Of a DNA stretch of 64,000 nt, positions 45,456 to 57,500 are shown one piece after another. A model generated the notes under the pieces. It was not told the origin of the DNA, did no database searches, and was given only the letters and a program-made list of their open reading frames with translations. The DNA comes from Heracleum sosnowskyi (Eukaryota; Streptophyta; Magnoliopsida; Apiales; Apiaceae): positions 65,126,006-65,190,005 of the forward strand of contig CM061245.1 of NCBI GenBank assembly GCA_030848705.1. Reading direction: 5' to 3'. Each line of letters begins with the position of its first letter. Positions within the stretch are counted from its first letter, which is position 1. A program made the translations under genes and the position numbers.

Positions 45456-45913
45456 CAATGTTCTAAAAAGCGCAAAACGGTCAGAAGCGGTGAGAGCACC
45501 TTCTGGCGCTTAAGAGGCTAAGCGAACGCTTAAGCGGAATTTTAAGCGGGTCACTAATCGGATTAATAATATATATTTTTAAATTTTTAAATATAATATT
45601 ATTACATGTAAAATTAAAATTATGTAATAATTAAGTAATAAGAATTTAAAGATAAAACATTTTTAATCAAAAAAGGTATTTTAAAATTTTATGATAATTA
45701 TAGTCATATTATAATAAACATTATTATTTTAAAATTAAAAAAATAACAGGTCAACATCATTTTGACCGCTTAAATCCGCTTAATGACCGCTTAATCTGCT
45801 TACTAGACCGCCTAAACTTCATTAACCGTTTTCCAACCCGATTATGCACTAATCGCTGCATTTTTATCCCGATTCCGCATAAGCGGCCGCATAAACCGCT
45901 TTTTAGAACACTG
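45456..45913. mobile_element. hAT-type MITE (458 bp) with 8-bp target duplication
   Basis: The left end CAATGTTCTAAAAAGCGC and the right end, read inverted, CAGTGTTCTAAAAAGCGG form an 18-bp terminal inverted repeat with two mismatches. It is flanked by the exact duplication GATTTTAG (45448-45455 and 45914-45921). The interior is rich in GCTTAAGCGG-like words. No coding sequence. Confidence 0.9.
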
Positions 45914-46390
45914 GATTTTAGTGAAAATAAATATAAGACGTAATATGCTTTAATTTAAAGGTAACTACCCATGATATTTTTGGAAAATGGGTAGATTTTC
46001 TTAGAAAAAAGTGTTTGAATTATAAAAGACAAATAATAAGGACAAATAGAAAAGCTAACATGTTTTAATTAAAAAAAAGTAATTACCCGTAATATTTTTA
46101 GAACTATTTTAATTATATTAATTGTATTTTTTTTTAAATACGTTGGCATTTTAAAATAGGTAAGCTGTTTAAGTAATTAAAAATATTAAAATATATTTTA
46201 AAATAAATAAGTAAGGGTTGCACCTGATAGTTTTTAGAAAAGAGAGATTTTAGTGAGAACAAATATAAACAGATAATATGTTTAATTTAAAGTTAATTTC
46301 CCGTGATATTTTTGGAAAATGAGTAGATTTTGTTAAAAAAGTGTTTTAATTATAAAAGGCAATCAGTTAGTTACTATTTTATATTATTTT

Positions 46391-46473
46391 ATTATGACTA
46401 AATTGCACTTTGGGTACTTGAATATTAATATTATTTTATTATGATTAATAGTTTCTAGTTTTACTATAACCCT
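46391..46473 (-). other. Short leader remnant of chromovirus G
   Basis: About 80 bp between the primer site of G and the Helitron-like DNA. The rest of an internal region is missing here. Confidence 0.4.
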
Positions 46474-46485
46474 GCTCTGATACCA
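46474..46485 (-). other. Primer binding site of chromovirus G (tRNA-iMet)
   Basis: TGGTATCAGAGC on the minus strand, three bases after the LTR end at 46489. Confidence 0.9.
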
Positions 46486-46488
46486 ACT

Positions 46489-48543
46489 TGTAACGCCCCA
46501 AATCCGGGATCAAAGGATTTGGTCGTCACGCTGCATTCTCAATTCAAACAACCTGTTCAATATAAAATCAACACAATAATAACATCTGTGACCCCAACTC
46601 TACTAAGAATCTTTAAAGGTTATAGTGCTAGAAACAAGAATCCAAAATTCCATTACATAAAATTTTCTTCTTTACAACCATTCCCATTACATATAATCTA
46701 AAACACTAGTATAACTTCGATAAGAAGTATACCAGGCAACTAATCTTACACAAAATAATATTCAATAGAAATCAACTTTATACAAAACCTATCACTAGAT
46801 CCAAATACTCTGGATCAAAACGTCTTTACGCTAATATCCTTTCCCTTCTCTGACCAGCTACGCGGACAATTCTCGCCAATGCACCTTCATACTGAAAGGC
46901 TAAAATATATAAAGAAAACAAGTATGAGCGAAAGAATTGCTCAGCAGTGCATTATCAAGTATAATATGAAAAGTTTCCAAAATAAGCTTTGTTGGGTGTA
47001 GTTGTTTTTGTATTAATTTTCTGAATTTAAAAATGTATTTTTAAAATAAAAATATGATTTTTTATAAATATTTAAACTATTTTCGAATTATTTTAAAAAT
47101 CAAATTCCAAAACAGTTTTCTGAAAATGAATTTAGGGTTTCGAAGATTGAAACCGGGTCAAAATTTCGGATAAACGGGTCGGGAAGAATAAAACCAGGTC
47201 ACCAAGAACAACCCGCCGGAATCTGGGTTTTCCAGAATCCGGTTGGCGTCCGGTGGACGGAATCCTTCATTCCCGATCAAAACGACACCAAACCATAGGG
47301 CTTTTGCTCGGTTTTTCATGACAAACCCAACCAACACAAACACACATCTGTATCATGCCGGAATCGATCACAAAATCCGATCAAAGAAACCGGCGGCAAC
47401 AACTCCGGCTGGAAACACGATCTACTTATTTTGTACATGAAACTCAACGTTCTTGGTGTTAAAATGAAGCTTACAACACACACAATCAAAACCCTCTATC
47501 CAAAATCATGTCAGATCATCAACAAGAACGGACTATTCAAAAGAAAAAATAGGTCAAAAACCCTAGAATCGATTTCATCAAATTCGAACACAAACATGAA
47601 ATTAAAGCATGAATTCCTACTAATTAGAACCCTAGGAACATGTTGGAAGCAATCAATTGAACGGAGAATCAACAGAATGAAAATCCCCAAATTTAATCAA
47701 GAACCCTAATTTAATTCGAATATTAAAATATTCATATAAAATCAAAAAATTACAAGATGATGATATGGTTGGAAGATTCTGAAACTAGAGCTCAAGATCT
47801 TTGATTTGAGTACTTGAACTTGTGATTTGGATTTCAATAACACAATCAAAAGTCGATTTCGATTTTCGAGAACACGAAGAACACGGCTTGGGAATTTTAT
47901 ATTTTTCTGTATTTTTAATACGGATTGTATGAAGGATAATGTGTGATTCTCCTTTTTATACTTAGTGTAAAATAATACCCTAAACGACATTTTTGGATCG
48001 ATATTGATCCACTAGTTCGCTTTAAAACCCTAATTTAGAAAAATACACGTTTTACGAGGTGATAGCTATCCACAAAGACTGATAGTTATCCAAATCAATA
48101 CATATCATTTATATAACTAATGCTCAAGAATACTGGGGCTATAACAGATGTAATATTGATACGGACGATATATCAATTACCCTAGAAAAATTAGGGTTAG
48201 GGTTTGGAATAATTTTTGTTCCTTTGAATAAACAAATACTATTGATAGTATCGGATAATAAAGGATATAATAATACGAAGAAATCCTCCGATAATGATTC
48301 GTACACGAATGACGAAGGAATAATAATGATGTACAAAATTTGAACGGGGCCCTTTGAATTTTCAAAATGGGGCTCAAAATTGAAGATATTTCAAATGGCA
48401 AGATATTTGAACGGGGCTTCCAACACACCAATTTACACATAATCACTTAACAACCTTTATCATTAAAACTCAAAATACTTCATAATAATTATTCTACACA
48501 TATAATACAAATTATATAATTAATAAAGTTCACGGATCTTACA
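46489..48543 (-). repeat. LTR of Ty3/gypsy chromovirus G (2,055 bp)
   Basis: On the minus strand it starts TGTAAGATCCGTG right after the purine tract and ends GGGGCGTTACA right before the primer site. Its end region closely resembles the end of LTR H (CGTGACGACCAAAT..., CCCGGATTTGGGG), so G and H are related families. Confidence 0.85.
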
Positions 48544-48556
48544 TCTTTCCCCCCTT
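48544..48556 (-). other. Polypurine tract of chromovirus G
   Basis: AAGGGGGGAAAGA on the minus strand, overlapping the pol stop codon and directly before the LTR start. Confidence 0.88.
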
Positions 48557-48680
48557 AATAGGATTCTGTCCTCAGAATCAGATCAATGAAACAACTGGGG
48601 ATACTTTCTAACATGTCACTCTCTAACTCCCAGGTAGACTCCTCCACCTTAGGATTCTTCCACAAAACTCTTACTACTTC
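48555..48680 (-). pseudogene. Chromodomain end of chromovirus G pol
   Basis: The minus strand translates to VRVLWKNPKVEESTWELESDM, then a short tail and a TAA inside the purine tract. The W...E.STWE pattern is the chromodomain-like C-terminus of plant chromoviruses. The frame is cut at 48681 by LTR H; its upstream continuation is at 62708 and beyond. Confidence 0.85.
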
Positions 48681-49473
48681 GACTGTGTAGTAACCCGAAT
48701 TTTCAGGGTTTCTAAATATTATTATTTAAATATTTTATTGTTTTTCTCAAAGAGGAGGAATGGTATTATGTGTATTTTATTTTAAAAAAAAATTGTGAAA
48801 GCTGATTATTTTATCGATATTGTCGAATTGAGTATGTTTTAGAATTTTGGGGATCGAATCAGTATTTTAGTTGCGCCAAAATTTTATCCGATATTCTATT
48901 CGGATTCAAAGTTTTATTTTGTTTAAATTATAAAAGTATTCCAAAAGTTAGTATTTTTACATTCTTGGGAGATTTAGAATATTTGGAAATTTTTGGTATC
49001 AAGGCGGTATTTTATTAGTACCAAAATTTTACCCGGTATCTTATCTGTGCCCCATTGGTATTTGGGTGAGTTAAAAAGTATTCAAAAATTAAATATTTTT
49101 GCAATTCTGTAAAATCCGGGCTTTATAAAAAAATTTTGCAAGATTATTTCAATTTTTAGAGTAAATAATTTTTTGTGTATTTATCCGCTAATTGAGTGGA
49201 AGTTATAATTTCGTGCTAAAAATGTTTTAGTGGTTGGGAATTATATTTTTATAGTACCAAGTAATTTTTTAGAATTATTTTCGTTCGTTAAAGATCGTTC
49301 ATTACCGGGCAATTCAGCGTTAGGTGTAGTTGTTTTTGTATTAATTAAGACACCTAACCTTATCTTTAAAACACTCTTATATTAAAACACTCTTATATTA
49401 AGCTTCGAAAATTAGTGGGTATAAATCAAAACTCAGTTTGATTAATTAGTATGTTTTCTGTTATATATATATA

Positions 49474-51350
49474 CTAGGTTAAAACACGTGCGATACACGG
49501 ATTGTTAATTGTTATTTTATTATATTATTATTATATTTTTAATATTTTATTAATTTTATTTGTTAAAAAATAAGTAGTCATGTTAAAATAGCTAAATACT
49601 TTTAATTAATTAAAAAAATTAAAACATATTTTAAAATAAATAAGTAAGGGTTTGCCCGTTATATTTTTGGAAAATGGGGGGTTTTAGTAAAAATAAAATA
49701 AAAAATGTAACACTTATTTAGTTTAAAAAGATAAATGTCTGTGATATTTTTGGAAAGTGAGGTTTTAAAATTTACTAATTAAAATTATTTAAATTCGTTT
49801 TAAAATAAATAAGTAAAAGATTTCCTATGATATTTTTGGGAAAAAATAAATTTTAGTGAGAAAAATAGAAAAAGTAAATTGAGAAAGACAATTTCCCGTT
49901 ATATATTTAGAAAAGAAGAGACTTTGTTAGAAAAAATCTATAATGTGTTTTAGAGTAATTGGTTATAAATATGTACTAACTTAAAACCTGTGCGATGCAC
50001 GGATTGTTAATTGTTATTTTATTATTATTTTTTTATATTTTATTAATTGTAATTGTGCAAAAAATAAGTAGACATGTTAAAATAGTTAAATATTTTTAAT
50101 TAATTAAAAACATTAAAACATATTTTAAAATAAATAAGTATGCGTTTGTCCGTTCTATATTTGGAAAATGAGGGGTTTAGTAAGAAAAAATAAAAAATGT
50201 AACATATATTTAGTCTAAAAAGGCAAATGCCCGTGATATTTTTGGAAAATGAGGTTTTGAAATTTAATAATTAAAAGTATTTTAATACATTTTAAAATAA
50301 ATAAGTAAATGGTTCCTGTGATATTTTTGGAAAAAAAATGGATTTTAGTGAGAAAAATAGAAAAAGTAAATTGTAAAAGGCAATTTCACGTGATTTATTT
50401 AGAAAAGGTTGGACTTTGTTAGGAAAAATATATAATGTGTTTTACCTGAAAAGATAATTGGTTATAAATAGGTATTTGATTATTTATAGTTTAATATTTT
50501 TAGTAATTGCATTTGTTAAGAAAAATAAGTAGACATGTTAAAATAGGTAAACTTTTAAAAAAATAATTATAATATTAAAATAGGTTTAAAAATAAATAAC
50601 TAAAGATTTGTCCGTGATATTTTTGGAAAAGAAGGGGTTTTAGTAAAGAAAAATAGAAAAACAAAAATGTTTTATATTTGAAAAAGTAGGGGAATTTGTT
50701 AGAAAAAATAGAAAAAATAATGTATTTTAGGTGAAAAAGGTAATTGGTTATAAATAGGTAATATTATTATTTAATAATATATTTCTATAAATAAGTAAGG
50801 TTAATTAAGTAAAAACACGAAGTACAGTTAATTAAGGGTAATTAAGTAAAATCACAACGTACCATACCGACCAACCAAACTTTTAATGTTTCGTCTATTA
50901 TATAATAGTATTGATTTGATTATTTATATTTTAATATTTTTAGTGATTGCATTTGTTAAGAAAAATAAGTAGACATGTTAAAATAGGTAAACTTTTAAAA
51001 AATAATTATAATATTATAGGTTTAAAAATAAATAACTAAAGGTTTGTCCATGATATTTTTGGAAAATGAGGGGTTTTAGTAAGGAAAAATAGAAAAACTA
51101 ACATGTTTTAGTTAAAAAAGGTAATTGCCATGCTTGAAAAGGTAGTGGGATTTGTTAGAAAAAATAATGTATTTTAGGAAAAAAAGGTAATTGGTTATAA
51201 ATAGGTAATATTATTATTTAATAATATATTTCTATAAATAAGGTTAATTAAGTAAAAACACGAAATATAGTTAAGGGCAATTAAGTAAAATCACAACGTA
51301 CCATACCGACCAACCAAACTTTTAATGTTTCGTCTATTATATAATAGTAT

Positions 51351-51353
<3 letters not shown>
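49474..51353 (-). mobile_element. Non-autonomous Helitron (minus), split by a second copy
   Basis: On the minus strand the 5' end TCAATACTATTATATAATAG (51353 downwards) is preceded by A. The 3' end has a CCGTGTATCGCACGTG hairpin and terminal CTAG (49477-49474), followed by T. Without the inner copy it is 941 bp. It sits in an (AT)n tract of LTR H. Confidence 0.88.
49976..50914 (-). mobile_element. Inner non-autonomous Helitron (minus), 939 bp
   Basis: It has the same 5' end (TCAATACTATTATATAATAG, 50914 downwards) and a 3' hairpin CCGTGCATCGCACAGG, but ends TTAG instead of CTAG. It inserted in the outer copy between A and T. Joining the outer halves (GGTTATAAATATGTA and TTTGATTATTTAT) restores the sequence found inside the inner copy near 50460-50490. 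Confidence 0.87.
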
Positions 51354-51385
<32 letters not shown>

Positions 51386-53171
51386 TTGAATTCGTTTCTC
51401 TTGTTAATTGTGGTGTTGATAGTTTCGTTTTGGTAAATTTTTATGGCAGTAATCAAAAAACGTGTAATGTTTTCGTTTTCTTTTATTATGTGAAATTTAG
51501 ATTTCTGAGTATGTGATAATTAATCATTTGATTTGTGGTTATTAAGTTATGATATTAATAATTCGTTTGTGTGATTGTTTTATTATTATGCGACTAGTGA
51601 TAGTTGGATTTTTGGTGGTATTTAGTATAAATCGTTTTCTTGTTAAGGGAAGTAATGGTAATTCGTTTTATTATTATTATATGCTAATTACCATTTCATT
51701 TTGTTTTAATTAAATTGCGTTAATTATGAAGTAGTATTTTTGGGGTGATTAGTTATTATTTCGTTTTATTATTAATTCTTGATAATTACAATTCGAATTT
51801 TGTAGTAATTAGTAGTATATGAGTCGATCGTTATTTGGAAATCCGTTTTAGTAATTATTTGTTTTATAGTCCTTTGCTGGATTAATGATCGATGATATTA
51901 ATATCATGTTTTGTTTAGTAAATGGATTTTAAATCCATGTTTGTCGGAGGTTAGGATATAAACTTGTTTCTTTTTTCTGTTGCTAATTAGTACCTATCGG
52001 TTTGTGTAAGTATTTAGAGGGATTGTTTTGACAGAAAGTCTTTTTAGTTGGTATATATATATATATATTTCAATGTTTAAATTATTTTTGGGTAATTATC
52101 TAATATGTTATTGATTGTGCAGGACTTGTTTTAATAAAGGAGAATATGATGCAGATTTTCTTATAAATTGCTAATGATTTTTAGTTATGTTCAATAGTAT
52201 TTAATCCTTAGTAGCTGAATTATTTTAGTAATTCGTTTAGTATATTGAGTTAGATTACGAATTGTAATTTCGTAATGTGTTAATGTTTCGAATAATCGTT
52301 GGTTGTAAGTTGTTAATTTGATGTATTTAAAAACTTGTTTGTATTTAAAGTTTAGTGTTGAGTTGTAAATTAGTAGGGTCAATGATTTTGATATTTTGGT
52401 TTAATTCCCAGCTTGGGGAATTATGGTGGATGTTTGAGGTATTTGTGTTATTAGTTGATATTAAATATACAGGTTATTGTTGTGTTGTGCTATGTGATCC
52501 GTCCTGTGACTGGGGGCGCAACATAGTACATGCAAAATTTCTAGCTAGTCCTGTTTACGAACGGGTCATGCCGAAATTTCGAAAAATCTATTGATTTATT
52601 TTATTATTTATTTTAAAATTTTTAGAGTTAAAGAGTAATTGAATTTGATTATTCTTAATCAATTTTAAATAATAATGTAATTGATTTAATTGACCAATTA
52701 ACTGAGTAGTTAATTGGTGAATTTTACTAATTAATTATTATTTAATCTTGATTAATTATAAATCAAATTTAATTAATATTTTAAAATTGTTTTATTATTT
52801 ACCTGATTTGATTAATTGTTTGATTTATTGAATTGGTTGGTTTTGATTAATTCTATTTAATCTGGTGATAAACAGATTTAAAGTATGAATGGTTGTTCTT
52901 TGATCCAAAGATATTTTATATTCAAATCTTTATAAAAAGAAAGACCAAATGTTTTCCAAAAAGAGTTTCAACTTTATTACGTGTCATGTGACTTGTGTAA
53001 ATTGTTGTGGAGTCGTGAATGTATTATGATGATCTTTGGATTTGGTATGTGGTTAACCGAGTTTATAAATGCTAGGAATAGGTTCATACTTAGAGTCGAT
53101 CTATTAATTGGTTTTAATGATTCTCAGGAGTTAAATGTTTATTTTCTGATAATGAGTTTGGTATTGTATAG

Positions 53172-54537
53172 TGTTAGAAAATGGAAAATTTGAGGCATAT
53201 TTTATATATGTTCTTGATGGAATTTCCAGAAACTAACAATTGGAGGTTGTTCCTTGTAATGAGGACTTAAACTTTCATGTTTGGATCTAAGACATTTTCT
53301 TAGTGTAATCCATAAATAAATTGAGTTGAAATAGGTTGCTTGAAATGGGTTATGTGGGTTGGTTATATTGAAATAACTTGTATGCCACATAGCATAGGTA
53401 ATGAGAGGTTGGTGGGTTTATATAGAAACATGTGCAAGAGTAGTGTACAACTACTAAGGCATGTGGGTGTGCATGGTGTTAGTATGTGCCTCGCGCACAC
53501 ACACACGCGCGCCGCCGCCGCCCGCCTCGCCTCGCCCCGCCACGACTCGACTCGGGTCGAAGGGCGATTTGGGCGAATGTCTCGGCGTCTTGCGTACGCG
53601 AGGCGACCTGGGCGAGGAATTTTATTACCTGTTTATTTAATATTAGTTATTGATTTAATTTAACAGTATTAGTATTTATTTATAATAACTAATTGAACTG
53701 GGTCAGGATTTATATTAAATCCTGATGGACCAGTTCTTGGATCAAATCCTGATGGCCTGGTCAGTACTTGGAGTGAAATCCTGATGGCCTGGTCAGTATT
53801 TGGATCCTGATGATGGTCCAGTCCTGACGAAATCCTGATGGTCGATCAAGTACTGATGCCACTCCTGACGGACAGCAAGTCCTGATGGCTTGGAGTACTG
53901 ATGATGATCAAATCCTGATGGACCAGGAAATCCTGACTAAGCTGTTAAATCCTGATGACTACTGTTATGGTAATTAAATCAGAATATTTAGTATTAAATG
54001 TCATATCTTCAGTTACAATATTTGGTATGTTTACGTTTTATTTTGTATTTTATATATAGATACAAAACATAACGTTTGACCAGGCAGTGACATATACGTA
54101 ACTCTGAAAACCCTAGCAACTATTATCTTCTCTGGTTTTTCTCTCAACACATACAGAATACATAGTTCTTGGGCGAAGTGAGGTGCAGGTCGTTGTTGAT
54201 CATTGCCATATCTGTGAGTGGATTGATCTGTGCTGTTTTATCCTGGGAGTGATATTGCTGCAACCCAACACAGCGTAAGTGGGCCAATAATCTCTTCAAG
54301 AACAGTCAAGACTTATCGAAGGCTTGGCGACTCAGCTGTTTTATTTATCTATCAGTATTTGCTAAAGCTCCTGAGAGATAAGTGTTCTTTCTTGTCTTGT
54401 TATTTTCAGTCTCTGATTATACTTTTGTTTCAACCTTTGTGTTTGTTTCGTTATTTGGTATTTTTTGCTGTTCTTGTTAATACAATATATATATAACTGC
54501 CCTATTGTTGCTGTGTAGTTAGTAATTATACCCAACA
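53172..54537 (+). repeat. 5' LTR of copia element E (1,366 bp)
   Basis: It contains a sharply GC- and CpG-rich patch (about 53490-53616), then a block at 53710-53965 with about eleven copies of CCTGA(T/C)G-type words, and a TATA-like word at 54050-54058. Open frames inside it recur in the 3' LTR and are not genes. Confidence 0.93.
54050..54058 (+). promoter_or_regulatory. TATA-like element in the 5' LTR of E
   Basis: TTATATATA after a stretch of T, the only good TATA word in this part of the LTR. Transcription would start near 54080-54090 if it is used. The position is inferred. Confidence 0.4.
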
Positions 54538-54538
54538 A

Positions 54539-54552
54539 TCTTGAAGAGATTA
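54539..54552 (+). other. Candidate self-priming primer site of E
   Basis: TCTTGAAGAGATTA begins two bases after the last LTR base, where the primer site should be. It is the exact reverse complement of TAATCTCTTCAAGA at 54288-54301 in the LTR (and near 60419-60432 in the 3' LTR). No TGGTATCAGAGC-type site is present. Confidence 0.6.
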
Positions 54553-54586
54553 AATTTTCCTGTGTTATATATTGTTAATTAACAAG

Positions 54587-57500
54587 ATGGTTAACGGAAC
54601 TGTAACTCCTGATGGTGCTAATACTTCTGGTTCTGGTGTTACTGTACCCACCATTGATTGGACCACATACCGTTTCCCACAGCCTATTGATTTGTCAGGA
54701 ATGCCTGATAAATTCGGTGGGGGTGTTGGTTTTTCTCGTTGGCAGAAAAAGATGAAACTGTGGCTTACGGTAAAGGGTCTATGGCCGGTGGTGCAGTATG
54801 AGAAACCGGTTATTGATCAGGAAAAGGCTGAAACTCTTAAGGCTTATGCCATGTGGGAGGAAAAAGATGGGGTGGCTAGGGCTGCTATACTGGCAGCTTT
54901 AGCGAACACTCTATTTGATGTGTATTCATCTGACTCCTTCACTGCTAAGCTTTTATGGGAGAAGCTGGACCAGACACACAATACTGACTCGCAAGGGTTG
55001 GAAAAATATTCTGTGGCTAGGTTTCTTGATTTTAAACTGGTGGATACAAAATCCATGACCGAGCAGGCACATGAGTTTGAGATGTTGGTGCATGCTTTGA
55101 AGGAGTCCGGAATGGACCTTCCTGAAAAGTTTCAGGTTATGGCTGTGATTGAAAATCTCCCTAAGTCTTGGGAAGAGTTTGCTCTCTCCCTGAAAAGACA
55201 GAAAGGAGAGATCACTTGGACAAACCTGATGTTGGACATCTCTGTGCAGGAACAACACAAGTCCAAACAGGGACATGTGATGCCTGCTGAACATGGGGGT
55301 TCAAAGGTGAATGTAGTGACTGTTGGACAGAAAAGAAAGGCTGTCACTAAGAAGGATAACACTAAACCTAAAAATGACAAGAACAAGGCTAAGAAACCAA
55401 AGACAAACAAACCATGTTGGTCTTGTGGACAGGTTGGTCATTGGAGCAAGGACTATCCTACAAAGAAAGCAAAGAAAGCTGTTGTGGTAGCACAAGCTAA
55501 TACTGTGCTTGCAACCACTGATGGGCCTAAGGTTAACATGGTTGTTGGTGAGGTTGTTGCCTCTGGAACCAATGACGGGTATGTTACCTACGACCCTGTA
55601 CTTCTTTCCACTTATCTGTCACATGAATGGTTGATTGATACTGGAGCTAATGTACATATTTGTACTGATATTAGTTTATTTGTATCTTATCAACAGAGTC
55701 ATGGAGTGACAGTGACGATGGGGAATGCTAGTGCTGCTCAAGTTCTTGGAATAGGAAACGTGGACCTGAAGTTTGCTTCTGGGCGTGTTCTATCCCTCAC
55801 TAGAGTGCACCATGTTCCTGATATTCGTAGAAATATAATAAGTGGAAGTTGTTTAGTTAAGAATGGTTTTGAACTTTCTTTGAAATGTAATAAAGTAGTT
55901 ATTACACATACTGGTACATTCTTTGGCAAAGGTTATCTGTCTGATGGTTTATTTTTGATAAATGTTGAGCCTGTTTTGGGCAGTTTTATTAATGATAGTG
56001 TTGCACCTTCTGTTAATTGTGTTGAATCATCCGATTTATGGCATGCTAGACTTGGTCATTTAAATTTTGGTGCTCTAAAGAATATGATGAGCTTAGAGTT
56101 GATTCCAAAATATGCTATTGAAAAGAAATCTAAATGTCAAGTATGTGTGACTGCTAAACAAACTAGGAAACCCTTTCATAATATTGTTAGGGATTCAGGA
56201 GTATTAGATTTAGTACACACTGACATATGTGAATTTGGTGGCATGTTGACTAAGGATAATAAACGATATTTCATTACCTTTATAGATGATTGTAGTAGAT
56301 ATTGTTATGTTTATTTACTTAGACATAAGGATGAAGCACTAGAAAAATTCATTATGTTCAAAACTGAAGCTGAAACACAAACTGGTAAAGTACTTAAACG
56401 TTTGAGATCTGATAGAGGTGGTGAGTATACTAGTACCTCGTTTAATGAATTTTGCGCAAGCAATGGTATAGTTCATGAGGTAACTCCACCATACACACTT
56501 GAGTCTAATGGGGTGGCTGAACGAAAGAACAGAACTTTTAAAGATATGATTAACAACATGCTTATTAATTCTGGGTTGCCTAAGTACATGTGGGGAGAAG
56601 CTTTGAATACGGCTTGCCATATTCTGAATAGAGTTCCTCTGAAACATATGGACAAGACACCTTATGAATTATGGAAAAGTAGAAAGACAAGTTTAAAGTA
56701 TCTTCGTGTGTGGGGGTGCCTTGCGAAGGTGCTTGTCCCTGAACACAAGAGAAAGAAACTAGGTCCGAAAACTGTTGATTGCATCTTTCTAGGCTATATT
56801 GAAACCACTACAGCTATGAGATTTTTAGTATTAAAATCTGACATAGATGGTATAGTGGCTAACACTATAGTTGAGTTTCGTGATGCAACATTCTTTGAGG
56901 ATGTGTTCCCTATGAAGACTGGCATACCTCAAGGTATTTCTAATGATGATCCTACGCAACATTCTTTGAGGATGTGTTCCCTATGAAGATTGGCATACCT
57001 CAAGGTATTTCTAATGATGATCCTACTCACACATCGAGTTCTATTCCTGATCATGTGGAAAAGATGACAAATGTGGGGGCAGATCCTGACAGTAGTTCTA
57101 CTCCTGATGAAGTAGATGAACCTAGAAGGAGTAAGCGTGCAAAGGTAGTCAAGGATTTTGGAAGTGATTTTGTCACTTACAATGTCGAGGATGAACCTTT
57201 AACTTTCAGACAGGCCATGGATTCTTCGGAGTCAAGGCACTGGAAAGGTGCTGTAAAGAGTGAGATCGACTCTATTGTTTCTAACGGAACATGGGAGTTG
57301 GTTGACCTACCTCCTGGGTGTACTACTATAGGATGTAAATGGATCTTCAAAAGGAAGATGAATCCTGATGGCTCAATAGATAAGTATAAGGCTAGGCTGG
57401 TAGCTAAGGGCTTTAGGCAAAAGGAAGGCATTGATTACTTTGACACATACTCTCCTGTTGCAAGGATGACAACAATCTGAATGCTTATAGCATTGGCTTC

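Larger units (their letters stand above)
42102..46390 (-). mobile_element. Outer Helitron remnant H3 (minus orientation), right end undefined
   Basis: At 42102-42128 the minus strand reads a CCCGT...ACGGG hairpin, a short spacer and a terminal CTAG followed by T: the 3' end of a Helitron. The rest up to about 46390 has Helitron-like internal AT-rich words in the same orientation, interrupted by H2 (with H1 inside) and by a hAT MITE. No 5' TC end could be placed, so the right limit is approximate. Confidence 0.5.

Noticed and set aside
47158..47709. Small frames in the LTR of G
   Set aside because: Located in LTR sequence, with no domain and no sign of coding constraint.
53340..53663. 107-residue frame, recurring near 59473-59775
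   Set aside because: Inside both LTRs of E; a small indel changes its C-terminus between copies, so it is not under coding constraint.
54230..54496. 88-residue hydrophobic frame, recurring at 60365-60631
   Set aside because: Present in both LTRs only because the LTRs are identical there; it overlaps the likely transcript leader.
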